The translations under genes and the position numbers were made by a program. The notes below the pieces were generated by a model, which searched no databases, had not been told where the DNA came from, and saw nothing but the letters and a program-made list of their open reading frames with translations. This document shows, piece after piece, positions 43,258 to 54,100 of a stretch of 64,000 nt of DNA (position 1 is the first letter of the stretch; every line of letters starts with the position of its first letter). The stretch is from Mycoplasma phocoenae (GTDB lineage: Bacteria; Bacillota_I; Bacilli_A; Mycoplasmatales; Metamycoplasmataceae), in contig NZ_CP051481.1 of NCBI RefSeq assembly GCF_012934855.1, positions 434,001 to 498,000 on the forward strand. Reading direction: 5' to 3'.

Positions 43258-43284
43258 AAAAATACTGATTAAGCAGTATTTTTT
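43258..43284 (+). terminator. intrinsic terminator after the three-gene block
   Basis: AATACTG-ATTAAG-CAGTATT hairpin followed by Ts. Confidence 0.85.
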
Positions 43285-43314
43285 CACATATTTATTCAAT
43301 TTTAAAAAACAGTA

Positions 43315-43320
43315 TATAAT
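43315..43320 (+). promoter_or_regulatory. -10 box of acpP, leaderless arrangement
   Basis: TATAAT ends seven bases before the acpP ATG, and no ribosome binding site is present. Confidence 0.6.
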
Positions 43321-43327
43321 ATTAATT

Positions 43328-43552
43328 ATGCAAGAAATATTACAAGCTATTATTACTGAATTAAAAACTATGACGAAATCTAAAATCACAGTTGAATCAA
43401 AAATAAAAGATTTAGGTATTGATTCGTTGGATTTATTACAATCAGTAACAAACTTAGAAGAAAAACTAAATATTCAAATATCAGATGAAGAACTTTTAAC
43501 TATTAAGTCGGTTAAAGATTTATTATCAATCATTGAAACAAAATTAAATTAA
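43328..43552 (+). CDS. acpP: acyl carrier protein homologue
   Basis: A 74-residue acidic four-helix protein with the phosphopantetheine attachment Ser in LGIDSLDLLQ (about residue 37). Other conserved features are ITVESKIKDLG before it and KLNIQISDEEL after it. Mycoplasmas lack most fatty acid synthesis, so it may serve phospholipid acyl transfer; this is inference. Confidence 0.92.
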   Translation: MQEILQAIITELKTMTKSKITVESKIKDLGIDSLDLLQSVTNLEEKLNIQISDEELLTIKSVKDLLSIIETKLN

Positions 43553-43601
43553 AAAAATGCTTTAATAGTTAAAAATTATGTATAATATTAAAGCATTAAT
43601 T

Positions 43602-43676
43602 AGGGGTATAGTTCAATGGTAGAACAACAGGCTTCAACCCTGTGTGTTGTGAGTTCGAGTCTTGCTACCCCTGCCA
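43602..43676 (+). tRNA. tRNA-Trp (UCA), reads UGA
   Basis: AGGGGTA/TACCCCT acceptor, anticodon loop CTTCAAC in an ACAGG/CCTGT stem giving UCA, G discriminator and encoded CCA. A TATAAT box lies at 43581-43586. This tRNA decodes UGA as tryptophan. Confidence 0.95.
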
Positions 43677-43692
43677 TTATTGATAGTTTTAG

Positions 43693-43718
43693 AAAATCGC
43701 GTTAGCGGTTTTTTTTAT
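43693..43718 (+). terminator. terminator after tRNA-Trp
   Basis: AAAATCGC-GTTA-GCGGTTTT hairpin followed by Ts. Confidence 0.7.
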
Positions 43719-43731
43719 TTATTTTTTATAT

Positions 43732-43757
43732 AAAAAAAGAAGCACTTTAGCTTCTTT
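43732..43757 (-). terminator. terminator of tRNA-Thr on the minus strand
   Basis: AAAGAAGC pairs with GCTTCTTT. On the minus strand the second arm continues into a T run. Confidence 0.7.
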
Positions 43758-43770
43758 GGTCATATTGATA

Positions 43771-43845
43771 TGGTGCCGTCAACTGGAATTGAACCAGCGA
43801 CCCCTTCCTTACCATGGAAGTGCTCTGCCCCTGAGCTATGACGGC
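43771..43845 (-). tRNA. tRNA-Thr (GGU)
   Basis: On the minus strand: GCCGTCA/TGACGGC acceptor, anticodon loop ATGGTAA in a CTTCC/GGAAG stem, and encoded CCA. Confidence 0.92.
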
Positions 43846-43941
43846 AAATGCTTTATTATTATACTTTAAAATAATTAAATTTAGTGTATATTTATAAAGA
43901 AGAGAATATGTGTGAACAAATTTTCAAGTAAAGGACGAAAT

Positions 43942-44649
43942 ATGGATAATAATTCAGAAAAATTACAAAAATTTATATCAGCAGCAGGCTTAATGTCGCG
44001 CCGTAGAGCCGAAGAGGCTATTGAAAAAGGTTTATTTAAAATTAATGGAAAAGTAGCTAAATTAGGTGATCGTGTTACCGATCTGGATAGAGTAACATAT
44101 CAAAACAAACCGCTTAGAAAAGCAAATAAAATGATTTATTTATTATTTAACAAACCAAAATATGTTGTTTCAACTTTGAATGATCCTCAAAATAGAAAAA
44201 CAATTAAAGATTTTTTATTGTTAAAACAATACGTTTATCCAGTGGGTAGATTAGATTATGACACAACAGGGGCCTTATTAATAACTAATGATGGTGATTT
44301 AACTAATAAATTATTACATCCTTCGCACGAAATTGAAAGAGTGTACGTGGCTACTCTAGATCGTGCGTTAACTAACGAAGAATTAAAATTTTTAAATAGT
44401 GATAATGTTTTTATTGATGGTCAGAGATCATTGCAAGTTGTTGAATCTATTCAAGACAAAGAATATCGAATCAAACTTAAAGAAGGGCGTTACCATCACG
44501 TAAAAAATTTATTTTTAGAAGCTAATGCCAAAGTTATCCAGCTACATCGTTCGCATTTTGCGTTTTTAGGTGTCAAAGGCATTAAGGAAGGTAAAATGCG
44601 TGATTTAACCTACTCAGAAGTTAAACGCTTAAAAGAGATGATAAAATAA
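43942..44649 (+). CDS. rluB: 23S rRNA pseudouridine synthase, RluB/RsuA family
   Basis: A 235-residue pseudouridine synthase with an N-terminal S4 RNA-binding domain (KFISAAGLMSRRRAEEAI). The catalytic Asp is in VGRLDYDTTGALL, and the family motif KEGRYHHVKNLF follows. The ATG at 43942 is chosen because AAAGGA precedes it at the right distance; in-frame codons upstream would add about ten residues without a ribosome binding site. It may modify 23S rRNA; the exact position cannot be told. Confidence 0.9.
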   Translation: MDNNSEKLQKFISAAGLMSRRRAEEAIEKGLFKINGKVAKLGDRVTDLDRVTYQNKPLRKANKMIYLLFNKPKYVVSTLNDPQNRKTIKDFLLLKQYVYPVGRLDYDTTGALLITNDGDLTNKLLHPSHEIERVYVATLDRALTNEELKFLNSDNVFIDGQRSLQVVESIQDKEYRIKLKEGRYHHVKNLFLEANAKVIQLHRSHFAFLGVKGIKEGKMRDLTYSEVKRLKEMIK

Positions 44650-44677
44650 CTCACCCAGTAAACACTGGATGAGTTTT
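44648..44677. terminator. bidirectional terminator between rluB and the deoxynucleoside kinase
   Basis: AACTCACCCAGT pairs with ACTGGATGAGTT around an AAC loop, followed by Ts. It suits the convergent genes. Confidence 0.8.
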
Positions 44678-45324
44678 TATTTTTGAAAATTTTCTATTAT
44701 ATTAATAACTTCTTTTAATACTTCTTGATCATATTTGGAGTCTGCGTTGATAATTTTGTATTTAATATTATATTTTTCCATTAAGTTTATGTAATAGGGT
44801 TTATAAATGGAATGTAATTCTTTGAAATATTCTTCATTTAATTTATAGTTGTCTATTTCAGATTTGCGATTTCTTTTAAAAATTCTTTGTTTAAATGTTT
44901 CGAAAGATATGTCAATGAAAATAGCTAACTGAGGATTTTCTTCTATTTCTACTAATGTATTAAACATTTGATTAAAAGCCGTCATATACTGTTTTGGTTT
45001 ATTTTTTAAACTTATTTGAGCAAATATATAATGTTCTAAGTTAAATCTATCTAAAAATATATGATCTTTTTGTAAGTTTTTATTCATCGCTTTGAATTCA
45101 TGTAAGGTTTTTTTGAATTTGCTTGACAAGCTTTCAATAATATAAGCTTGAAAACTAAGCTCAATGTTTTTCTTACCCTGATAAAATCAATCTAAAAACT
45201 TATTGAAAATTTCATCATCATCTTCAAACTCTTCAAGCAATATTGAATTTTTGTAATGTTTGTGCAAACCCTTTGATAGCGTGCTTTTACCACTACTAAT
45301 CATTCCACTAATACCTATTATCAT
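44677..45324 (-). CDS. deoxynucleoside kinase (deoxyadenosine/deoxyguanosine type)
   Basis: A 215-residue salvage kinase that phosphorylates deoxynucleosides taken up from the host. The P-loop GMISSGKST is at the start, and LLEEFEDDDEIF carries the catalytic Glu region. DRFNLEHYIF is the DRS-type motif, and RIFKRNRKSEI is the lid with its arginines. The family is common in mycoplasmas, which cannot make deoxynucleotides de novo. It is transcribed alone on the minus strand with an AAGGAG ribosome binding site. The base preference is not certain. Confidence 0.88.
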
Positions 45325-45363
45325 GTCAACTCCTTATTCATTCAATTATATATCAACTAATAA

Positions 45364-45396
45364 AAAAAACACGAAGTTTAATAACTCGTGTTTTTT
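45364..45396 (-). terminator. intrinsic terminator of the DUF885-type lipoprotein gene
   Basis: AAAAAACACGA pairs with TCGTGTTTTTT around an A/T loop just beyond the stop codon. Confidence 0.8.
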
Positions 45397-45404
45397 ATTG
45401 ATAA

Positions 45405-47915
45405 TTATTCTAATTCGTATTGTGCTGTGATTAATTCTTCAAGTGCTGCCATAGGCATACTGTTGAATGATAAGTATCAGTGGAATAATTTTTTAATTCC
45501 TTCTTTATCTTTAGTGAATTCTTCTCTTGTTTTTCCAGAAGCTTTTTGAACTTTTTCGTATAGATCTTTCATAACTTCTTTACCAGCGTTATATGATGTA
45601 GCTTGTGCTGGGTATCCTAAGTAACGTTTAGGGTATGAGAAGATGTCTGATGGTAATTGTAAGTGTTTTTTCATGAATGTTCTTTGTTCTTCAATTGAAA
45701 TTCCAGTTCCAATGTAATCATCACCTTGTAATTCAGCTCCGTGAATTGCTGTATCTAATGCTAGACGGTTATCACGCATCATAGCTTCATTTAACATTCC
45801 GTAGTATTGTAATAAGTTACCAATTTGTGTAGCGTTTTTAGCTGCTTGAGTATCATCTAAATCTTTTTGTACTGATTTAGCTAATCTTCAGTATGTTCCA
45901 CCAGCTACTTCTTTTAAGTATTTGATTTCTTCAGCTGTTGCTGTTTCACCTTTGATTTCTGGTAAGTATCCGTTTAATGCTTTACCGAAATCTACTGGCA
46001 TTTTATCAAAGTCGTTTGCATCTGAGTAATCAGGTGTTCCGTATCATCCTGTTTCTACTGCGAATCATTCAACGAATAATGCTCAACCTTCGTTAAATGC
46101 TGTGGCATCGTAAATACCTTCGATGTATTCTCCACCTTCTTGTGCTCTATCGATTTTTGTGTATCATAATTGGTTGTGGTGTCCCATTTTTGATTCGTGG
46201 TTAGTAAATGATGTTGTAGATCATTTTGGTAATCCTAAATATGGTTTTCCGTTAAAGTAGAATTCACCTTTTTCTTTGCTATATGATCCTAAATCTGATT
46301 CTGATTCTGGGTATATAGCAATTTTACATTCTTCAACACCTTCAGCAAAGAATGATGATGAGTAATCTTTTGTTTTATCATATCATCTGTTGTATTCGTT
46401 TAATGCACGAATTGCAGCTGCGTAAACTTGTTTGTTTGTGATTGATTCATTGTATTGGTATTTTGCATTTACTTTTGCTTCACTTAATAATGCATCGAAT
46501 CCATTTTTATTTAAGATTTCAACAGCTTGTTTGTTTGTTTCATCTTTAATGATTTCATCAGCTTTTTCAACTGTTAAGTCTTCTTCTAATCCGTAGAAGA
46601 ATTCATCGCTCATAACAAATTTGTATCATGCATCAGCGTTAATTTTTCCACCTTCACGAATTGAAACAGTTTCTTTTTTAGTTGAAGCTTTATTAGCATC
46701 TGTAGCTTCTAATTTAACTTCATTAAATCTGATTTCTGGTTTTCAATCAGCATTTTCATCACCTGTTATTAATGTTGCGATTTTATTTGCAATTGCTAAC
46801 ATTTTGTTTAAGTTATTTCTTGAGTTTTTAACTCCTTTGTCGTATATAACTTGAGCATCTTTTTCTGATGTTAAGTTTACGAATAATTGAGAGTTGTAGA
46901 TTTTTTTAGCAGCTTCTTTATTTGTCATTCCACCAATACCTACGTTTTTAGCTTTAAGATCTTTATCTGAGTATCCTAAACCGTAAATTTTTGTGAAAAC
47001 TGGTTTTTCTTCATTTTCGTATGAAACTTCAACTGTGTTTTCTTTTTCAAAATCAGCTGATTTATCATCTGCAGCGTTGGCTTTTGATAATTTGATGTCT
47101 GTTGCTTCGGCATGAGCGCTTTGGTAGTATTCTCCACCATAGAATTTCAAGAATTTAACAACGTTTGAATCTTTTTTATCACCCATTAATTCTGCATCGC
47201 TTAAGAATGCTTCTAAAGTTAAATTATCTTTATCAGATTTAGCGAAATTAACTAATTGTTCTTTTAATATTCTTCTGATGATTTCAGCAATTCCACGTTT
47301 AACGTATAGTTTTGAATGTGTTATTCCTTTGCTTGCTCCAGCTTTTAAATTTTTAATTAATTGTTCTAATTGTGTATCTGTAATGCTTGCAACTGCATAT
47401 TCGATTGTTCCTCAGTGAGGTTTTAACATATTATCATCACCAATTCCTCATGATGAATCTGCCCCTAAGTATCTAGTGTCTGCTTCAATTAGTGCAATAT
47501 CTGTTTTGATTAATGTAATGATTTCAGAAAGTCATACACCTTCTATTTGTGAAACTCCTGCATTTTTATAATCTTCAAATTTTTTCAATTCTTCTTTTTC
47601 GAATTTTAAAACAGCTTCTTTAACTTCGTCAGTTAAAAAACCACCTGTTGCTTCAGGGAATAAAGTTTCACGTTTGTCTTTAAAACTATTAAACATACCT
47701 TTAATTTCTTTAGCATATTTAGATGTTTCTCCACGACTTTCGTTACGAATTTTTTGAATTTGTGATTGAATATTTTGTAATTTTTCATTTAATTCTTTAT
47801 TAGCTTTTTCTAAATTTTCAGTGTTTGAACATGAAACAGCTATTGCTGGTGTAGCAACTGCTGCCAACATTGAACCTAATGTTAGAAAATTAAATAATTT
47901 TTTATTTTTTTTCAT
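45405..47915 (-). CDS. surface lipoprotein with DUF885-type metallopeptidase-like domain
   Basis: An 836-residue lipoprotein with a Lys-rich start, a hydrophobic core and a lipobox Cys in AVSCSNTE (about residue 29). It is anchored to the outer face of the membrane. A coiled-coil segment follows the lipid anchor. The C-terminal half has FTNHESKMGHHNQLW, resembling the HE..PGHH zinc-like motif of DUF885 proteins, and FNEGWALFVEWFAVETGWYG, which matches their EGWA..(V)E motif. It probably degrades host peptides at the cell surface; this is inference from the motif. It is monocistronic, with about 190 bases before the next gene. Several UGA Trp codons are used. Confidence 0.8.
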
Positions 47916-48074
47916 ATATTTCTCTTTCTTTTTATTTTAATATTTATTATTATAAAAATTATCAATGTGAACCATGAGAAGTACACATATTTATATTTTA
48001 TTCTTTTATGCATAGTTTTTAATATTTATTGCAATAATTAACAGTTTTATGTAACTATAGGTGTTATAAAAATG

Positions 48075-48102
48075 AAAAAAACACACAGTAGTGTGCTTTT
48101 TT
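48075..48102 (-). terminator. intrinsic terminator of the giant SGNH gene
   Basis: AAAAACACAC-AGTA-GTGTGCTTTTTT hairpin immediately after the stop codon. On the minus strand it runs into Ts. Confidence 0.85.
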
Positions 48103-48104
48103 AT

Positions 48105-51100
48105 TTAATATTGACCTGATTTTATTTTGTTTAAACCTGAAAAATCATTATTCGAAGTCTTACCTGATTTATTCATAAATTCAGCTCAACCACCATTTTG
48201 AATTGTTTTAAGTACATATTCACGTTTAGACAATTTTTTATTATTGATATAGAAGTTAACATCAGTACTAATACCCTTAGCCGATTTATCATTTTTATTA
48301 AATCCGCTAGTTGTTAATATGTATAGTACATTATCAGGTTTATAATTTGATTCATTGGCGTATGAATACCCTTTATATCATTTGTGGCTATTATAGTATG
48401 AGTGGAATTCATTTCTGATTTTAGCATTTTTTAAAAGTTTACCAAGCCCAATATTTACTGGAACTGAGTAGGCTTTATCTTCTTGGATAACTCAATAAAT
48501 AGCTGAATTACTTGTTAGCATACCTACAAGACCATCTTTTTCACGGTCTTTAATATTAGTTTCTCTAAAGAACATTTCAAACACAACAAAGTCTACGGCT
48601 GTCATGAATCTATATATAGCTTTATAGCTTTCTTTTTGTCTTCTTTGTTTAAACGCGCTACTTGATTCATTAATTTTTTCTTCATAATATGCTTTCGATA
48701 ATAAAGCGAAACCTGTTTTTAAAATAGTTGTTATTGATCCTTCTGGAGTAACTAATCATTCAGCTTTTTCATCTTTTGGAATTTCTGGTTTAGAAGGTTT
48801 TAATTTACTTAAAGCCTCAAAAATGTTTTCCCCAGTTATATTATTCAGCGCATCTTTATTTGTTCGTTTTTTCAGATCTGGATCCATATTTAATTTACGT
48901 AAACTGTTGTAAACTAATGAATCTTCAAAATTCGATTTTTCAAAAATGACATTAATTAATTTGACAAATTCTTTTGGTTTGATAACTGATTCATTATCAT
49001 CTGTAATAACCTGTAGTAATATGGTTGCATCTGAAGCACCCAATACTGAAGTTACTTTGCTCATTGCATCTTTTACTCATTTGCCTGGGTTGCTCATATC
49101 AAACTCAACAGCTTTTTTTTCTAATCAATACACAGTTCTTTTTAGAATTTTTTTCTGGAATCAATCAGTATTAACTATAGTTTTTAATGAACGTTTAATT
49201 ACATCGCCCATTAATTTTTCTTCGTCTTTAGTTGTGTTTTCAACTTTCATTAAAGCAAATATAGTTTTAGCAATTTTGTCTGAATTATCTGCTGTATTAA
49301 CAAATTTATTAAATACATTTAAAACAAATTTTTCAACATAATCTTTTTCGTGTTGAATGAATAATTGGATTCAGTTACCTAATTTTTTATCAGAATCTTG
49401 TTTATGTCCTTTTCATTTTGTGTAATCAGAGTTCAGTAAATCATTAATTAATTTGGATACAAATTCGCTAACTTCTTTGTACTCTGCGATTTGTTGAATC
49501 AATGTGTTAATGTTGTTTGATTTTGAATCGCTAATTCCGAGTAATTTTCCAAAATCAACTGTTTTAGATAAATCTTTAATTATTTTAATTATTGATTCTG
49601 AGATGATTTTTGATTTTTGATCAGCATACTGTTTTGAATCTGAATCTTTATTCAATGAATTATTGAATGTTGTTATTAGTTTCAACATCAAGTTTTCAAG
49701 TTTTTTATTCGAATCTTTATTCAATGATAACGATGAATCATTTGGAGTATTTTCTTCAGTTGAACTCGATGTTCTTTTTTGCATTATTTCTCTGATAAAT
49801 TTATATAAATTGAATATTTTATCGATTTGTTTTTGATTTGTTGCATCATCATTGTTTATCAATTCTTCGTTCGGGATTAAAATTTTGTATATTGCCGCTG
49901 GAATGTTATTCGTAATAATTGCTTCAATATCAATATTTGTTAATATTTTATTAATTCATGTTAAAAAGAATTCATTGTCTAATTGCATTGCATTTAATAT
50001 ATCAATATCAACAGCTTGCTGAATACTGTCCGTTAATAATTTATCAACAAAGTCAGCATTCGGCAGAATATTTAAAAATCTAGAAACTATATCGATAAAC
50101 GTTTTTGTTTCGGCTGAATCTTTTGTGAAATTCAATTTGTATTTTTTAATTAAGAATTCACTTAGATCATTTGCAATTAATTTTTCGTTATCATTATCAC
50201 TTAGCGCTAATTTTAATACATCTACAAGTGAAGTGCTTAACTTATCAGCATTCTTTTTGAATAATTCTTTAACAACTTCATTCAATGTTGTAGCACTTTG
50301 AATTTTTGAGTCTTCTACAGATATAAAGTCGCTCATTATTAAACTGATTGACTCGAATAGCACGGTTGATTTTGATAAGCTCTTCATTATCTCATTCAAT
50401 GTGTTTGGTGTTAATGGTGCATTAATTTGTAATTGATTAAAGTTAAAGTTAATTAACTCATCTTTAAATAACTCTGATAATCAGTTTGCGAAATTTTTTG
50501 CTGCTGGATCATCTGTTTTTAATGATCCATTAGCTTTTTTAATAAAACTTATAATTATGTTTTCTAAATTATTATTTTTATTTTCTGGTTCTGGCGTTAT
50601 GTTTTGATTTGAATTTTCAGTCGTTTTTTCTTTATCTTTAAATGCCATTTCTAATAATTTATTTCTGAACAATTTGTACACGTCATTTAAAGCATTTACT
50701 GAGTTTATATCTTTAAATAAACTATTAATTATTAATCCCATTTCATCTTTTGTGATGTATGAATCAATTTTATCCAATGCAAATGCTTTTTCAATAGATT
50801 TTTTAATATCATTAACATTTCATTTTCCATCTAATTCAAAATCTACGCTCGATAAATTAGTTAGTATTTCTTTTATTACTTTAGCTAGTACTTTATCTTC
50901 TTTGATTAAACCTAAAATGTTATCTATTAATAAGTTGATAGAATTTTCTTCTTGATTACTTACTTTTTTATCTATATATTTCTCGATAATATTTTTCAAG
51001 ATTTCTTTGATTGAGTCTTTTTGACTTGTTACGATTTCATTAACTACTTGTTTAACATCATTTCCCATTGAATTTTTAACTGTATTTAAAATAATTTTAA

Positions 51101-54100
51101 CTGTCTCGTTAAAGTCTTTAGATTTAGATAAATCAATTTCTTTAGTTAGGATTTTAATCAACGTATTATTCAATAAAGAATCTACTGAATCTAATGAAAT
51201 AACATTATTTATTAGTTTTTGAATAAGTATTACATTGTTGTTGTCAATCGTATCCGACTCAATATCAATTTTCTCAATAAACTGTTTCAACACATTTTTG
51301 ACAAGTAGTTTAATCTTTGTTTTTAAATTTTCATTTGAATTTGCTAAAACACCATTAAATTGTTTTGCATATTTATGAATAGTTTCAAACAAACTAGATT
51401 TTTCATCTGTGTTTGATTCAGTATTTTCAGTTGAATTTGGTTTTAAAATTCAGTTTATTAGTTTCGTCACTTCTTCTACCGCAGTATTATCTGCTTTATC
51501 TGCATCCAATATTTTTTCTAATACAGGAGTAATATTTTGTGATGAAGAAACAAGTTCTAATACATGGTCTAATGTGAATTTTTCTTTTAATTTTTTAACT
51601 ATATCTTCATTGAATTTAAAGTCTTTTAATAATATGTTGGTATTTTTTAATATATCTGTCAATTCTTGAATAACTATATCTAATAATTTAAAATTACCAA
51701 AATCATTCAATACTCTTTTTAACATATTTTTTATCGAGTTTTGTGTATCTTCATCCATCTCTTTATTAAATTGTTTTGTTATAAATTCAATAATAATGTC
51801 GAGTATATCGTTTTGTTTTTTACTTTTTAATGTTTCAGAAACACTTACTTTCAATGTATTAACAACTGAATCGACGTTTGATTTAACCAACTCATTAATT
51901 AATTCTTCAATGCTTTTTACTGATTTTAATTCTTCGTTACCAAAGAATGATTTCAATATATTAACTATTGCGGTTTTTGTATTTTGATCTTCAATTAATT
52001 TTTCAATAATTGTTTTCAACTTAGTTTGCGAAGCGCTGCTAATTTGTTTTATTGATGAAAGATCTAATTTATTATTTACAAATACTTTTGCTACTTTTTG
52101 TACAAGATCTGCAATGTTTTGCAATATTGTTTCATCAGCAGTTTTATCCAAAACATCAATAAAACTTTTTATTATTTCTAAGAAATCAATTTTTAGGCCC
52201 GGTTCTTGACTTTGAGCATCTTCTTCAGATATTGTTGCATTGTTATTATTACTTGGTTTCGTTAAAAAGAATTTAATAATATTGGTTAATTTATCGTTTA
52301 TATTTGTTTTAAATAATGCTTCAAAGAACGGTTTAATGTTTTCGCTATTTATGAATTCTTGATATTTTAACTCTGACAACATAGGGTTCAAATCAATAGT
52401 GGTTAAATCGTTACCGTTTTCAAGTTTTATATTAACAAAAGAATTAATAAACGAATTTAGAACATTGTTGATAATTTGGGTTTCAGTTAATTTATTAATT
52501 ACTAATTTTAGTACATCTTTAATATCCGATCTTATTGATTCGGCTTCTGTTTTTTTGACAATTACATTAACAATGATATCGATAACTGTTTCTTGTTGGG
52601 TACTGTCTTTCAGTAATTTGTCAACCGACTCTTTAACATAAGTAACAAATTTATCTTTATTTTTTTCAATAATTAATTTTATTAAATCAAATATTGTTTC
52701 AACTTTTTGTACTTCATCATTGTTGTCTTTTATGAATGAATTTAATAATCCAGTGATTAGTTCTTTTGTATTTTTAGTTGTTAGCACATTGTCGAACACA
52801 AAATCTACCATACTGTCAAATTTATTTTTTTCAATACCGATCGAATCTTTAATTGAGTCATACATTGATTTAACTTTGTCTTTAAATAATTTTTTAGTTT
52901 CTTCTTTTACTAATAAATATTCAAGAATCTCATCAATTTGTTGTGACATTTTTTGGTTATTATTTGTATCGTTATTTATTTTTTTAACTAATGGGATAAA
53001 TGATTTTAACAACGGTTTCAGAATGATTTGAATGTCGAATTGTGATTCATTTTCTTCTGGTTTTTCAGTTGGTTTTGACTCTTCAGTACTTGGTTTAGTT
53101 ATAAGACCCACAATTTTTTCTTTATTTGTGTGGATGATATCAATAATATTCGCAATATCTTCTGAATCAATTTTATTAAATATTGCGCTGAAATCAATTA
53201 ATAATAATTGTGACATTAATTTATTAGTTGAAAATTGTTTGTTAAAGTCTTGTAAAAAGTCTTCGCTTACTGTGACATCATTAGATAATTTGATTGATTT
53301 AACTAAGCCATCAGTCAATGATGTGAATATAGTTTTAATTGTATTTTTATCTAAAATTGAATCAAATAATTTCGTTATTGTTTTGATTAATAAATCTTTT
53401 TGTGTTTTATTAATAGACACGTATTCTTTTGAATAGTAAACTGCTAAATTAATTGCAAATTTGATAGTTGAGTCTTTAAAATCATTATTTGTAGTTAACT
53501 CAGTTGTTATTGTGTTTATAAACTCACTTAAATGATTAGCTATATTTGTCATGATGTATTTTTCGAATCATGTTGAAGGGCTGTTTTCTGCTGCTTTTAT
53601 GCTTTCGTCGCTGAATATTTTTTCTACTAATTTGATAATAATGTCGTTAGTTATGTCTTCAAGATTATTATCAATTAGTTGGATAAGTTGAGATTTGATT
53701 TTTTCAAATGATTGTTGTGTTTCTTGGTCAAAATCATCTTTTCATAATTTTCAATCATTTAGCATCTGTTTTAATTTGTTTTTAATGCTAAATTTTTCAA
53801 ATATTAATTTATTAATTTTTTGATTATTCATTAATGGTTTTAATGAAATTAATCATTTATGTATCGGTACATTGATTTTGTTATTTTTATCTCTTGCCAC
53901 AATTAAGGATAAAATATCATTTATTAATAACGAGTTGTTAGATTTCACAAAATCAATAATCGACTTAGAAATAGCTTGAACAACCTCTGATACCGTATTA
54001 GTTGAATCGGTGTCAGCTTTTTGAACCTGTCCAATAATATTACTTAGTATTTGCGAATCAGGCGCATTCAATAAAACTAATGATATATTTTCCACAAGTA

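Noticed and set aside
51409-53436. Several plus-strand open frames of 60-134 codons opposite the giant SGNH gene
   Set aside because: They are antisense to one continuous 2999-codon frame and encode hydrophobic, Ser-rich peptides typical of the reverse complement of Lys/Asp-rich helices.
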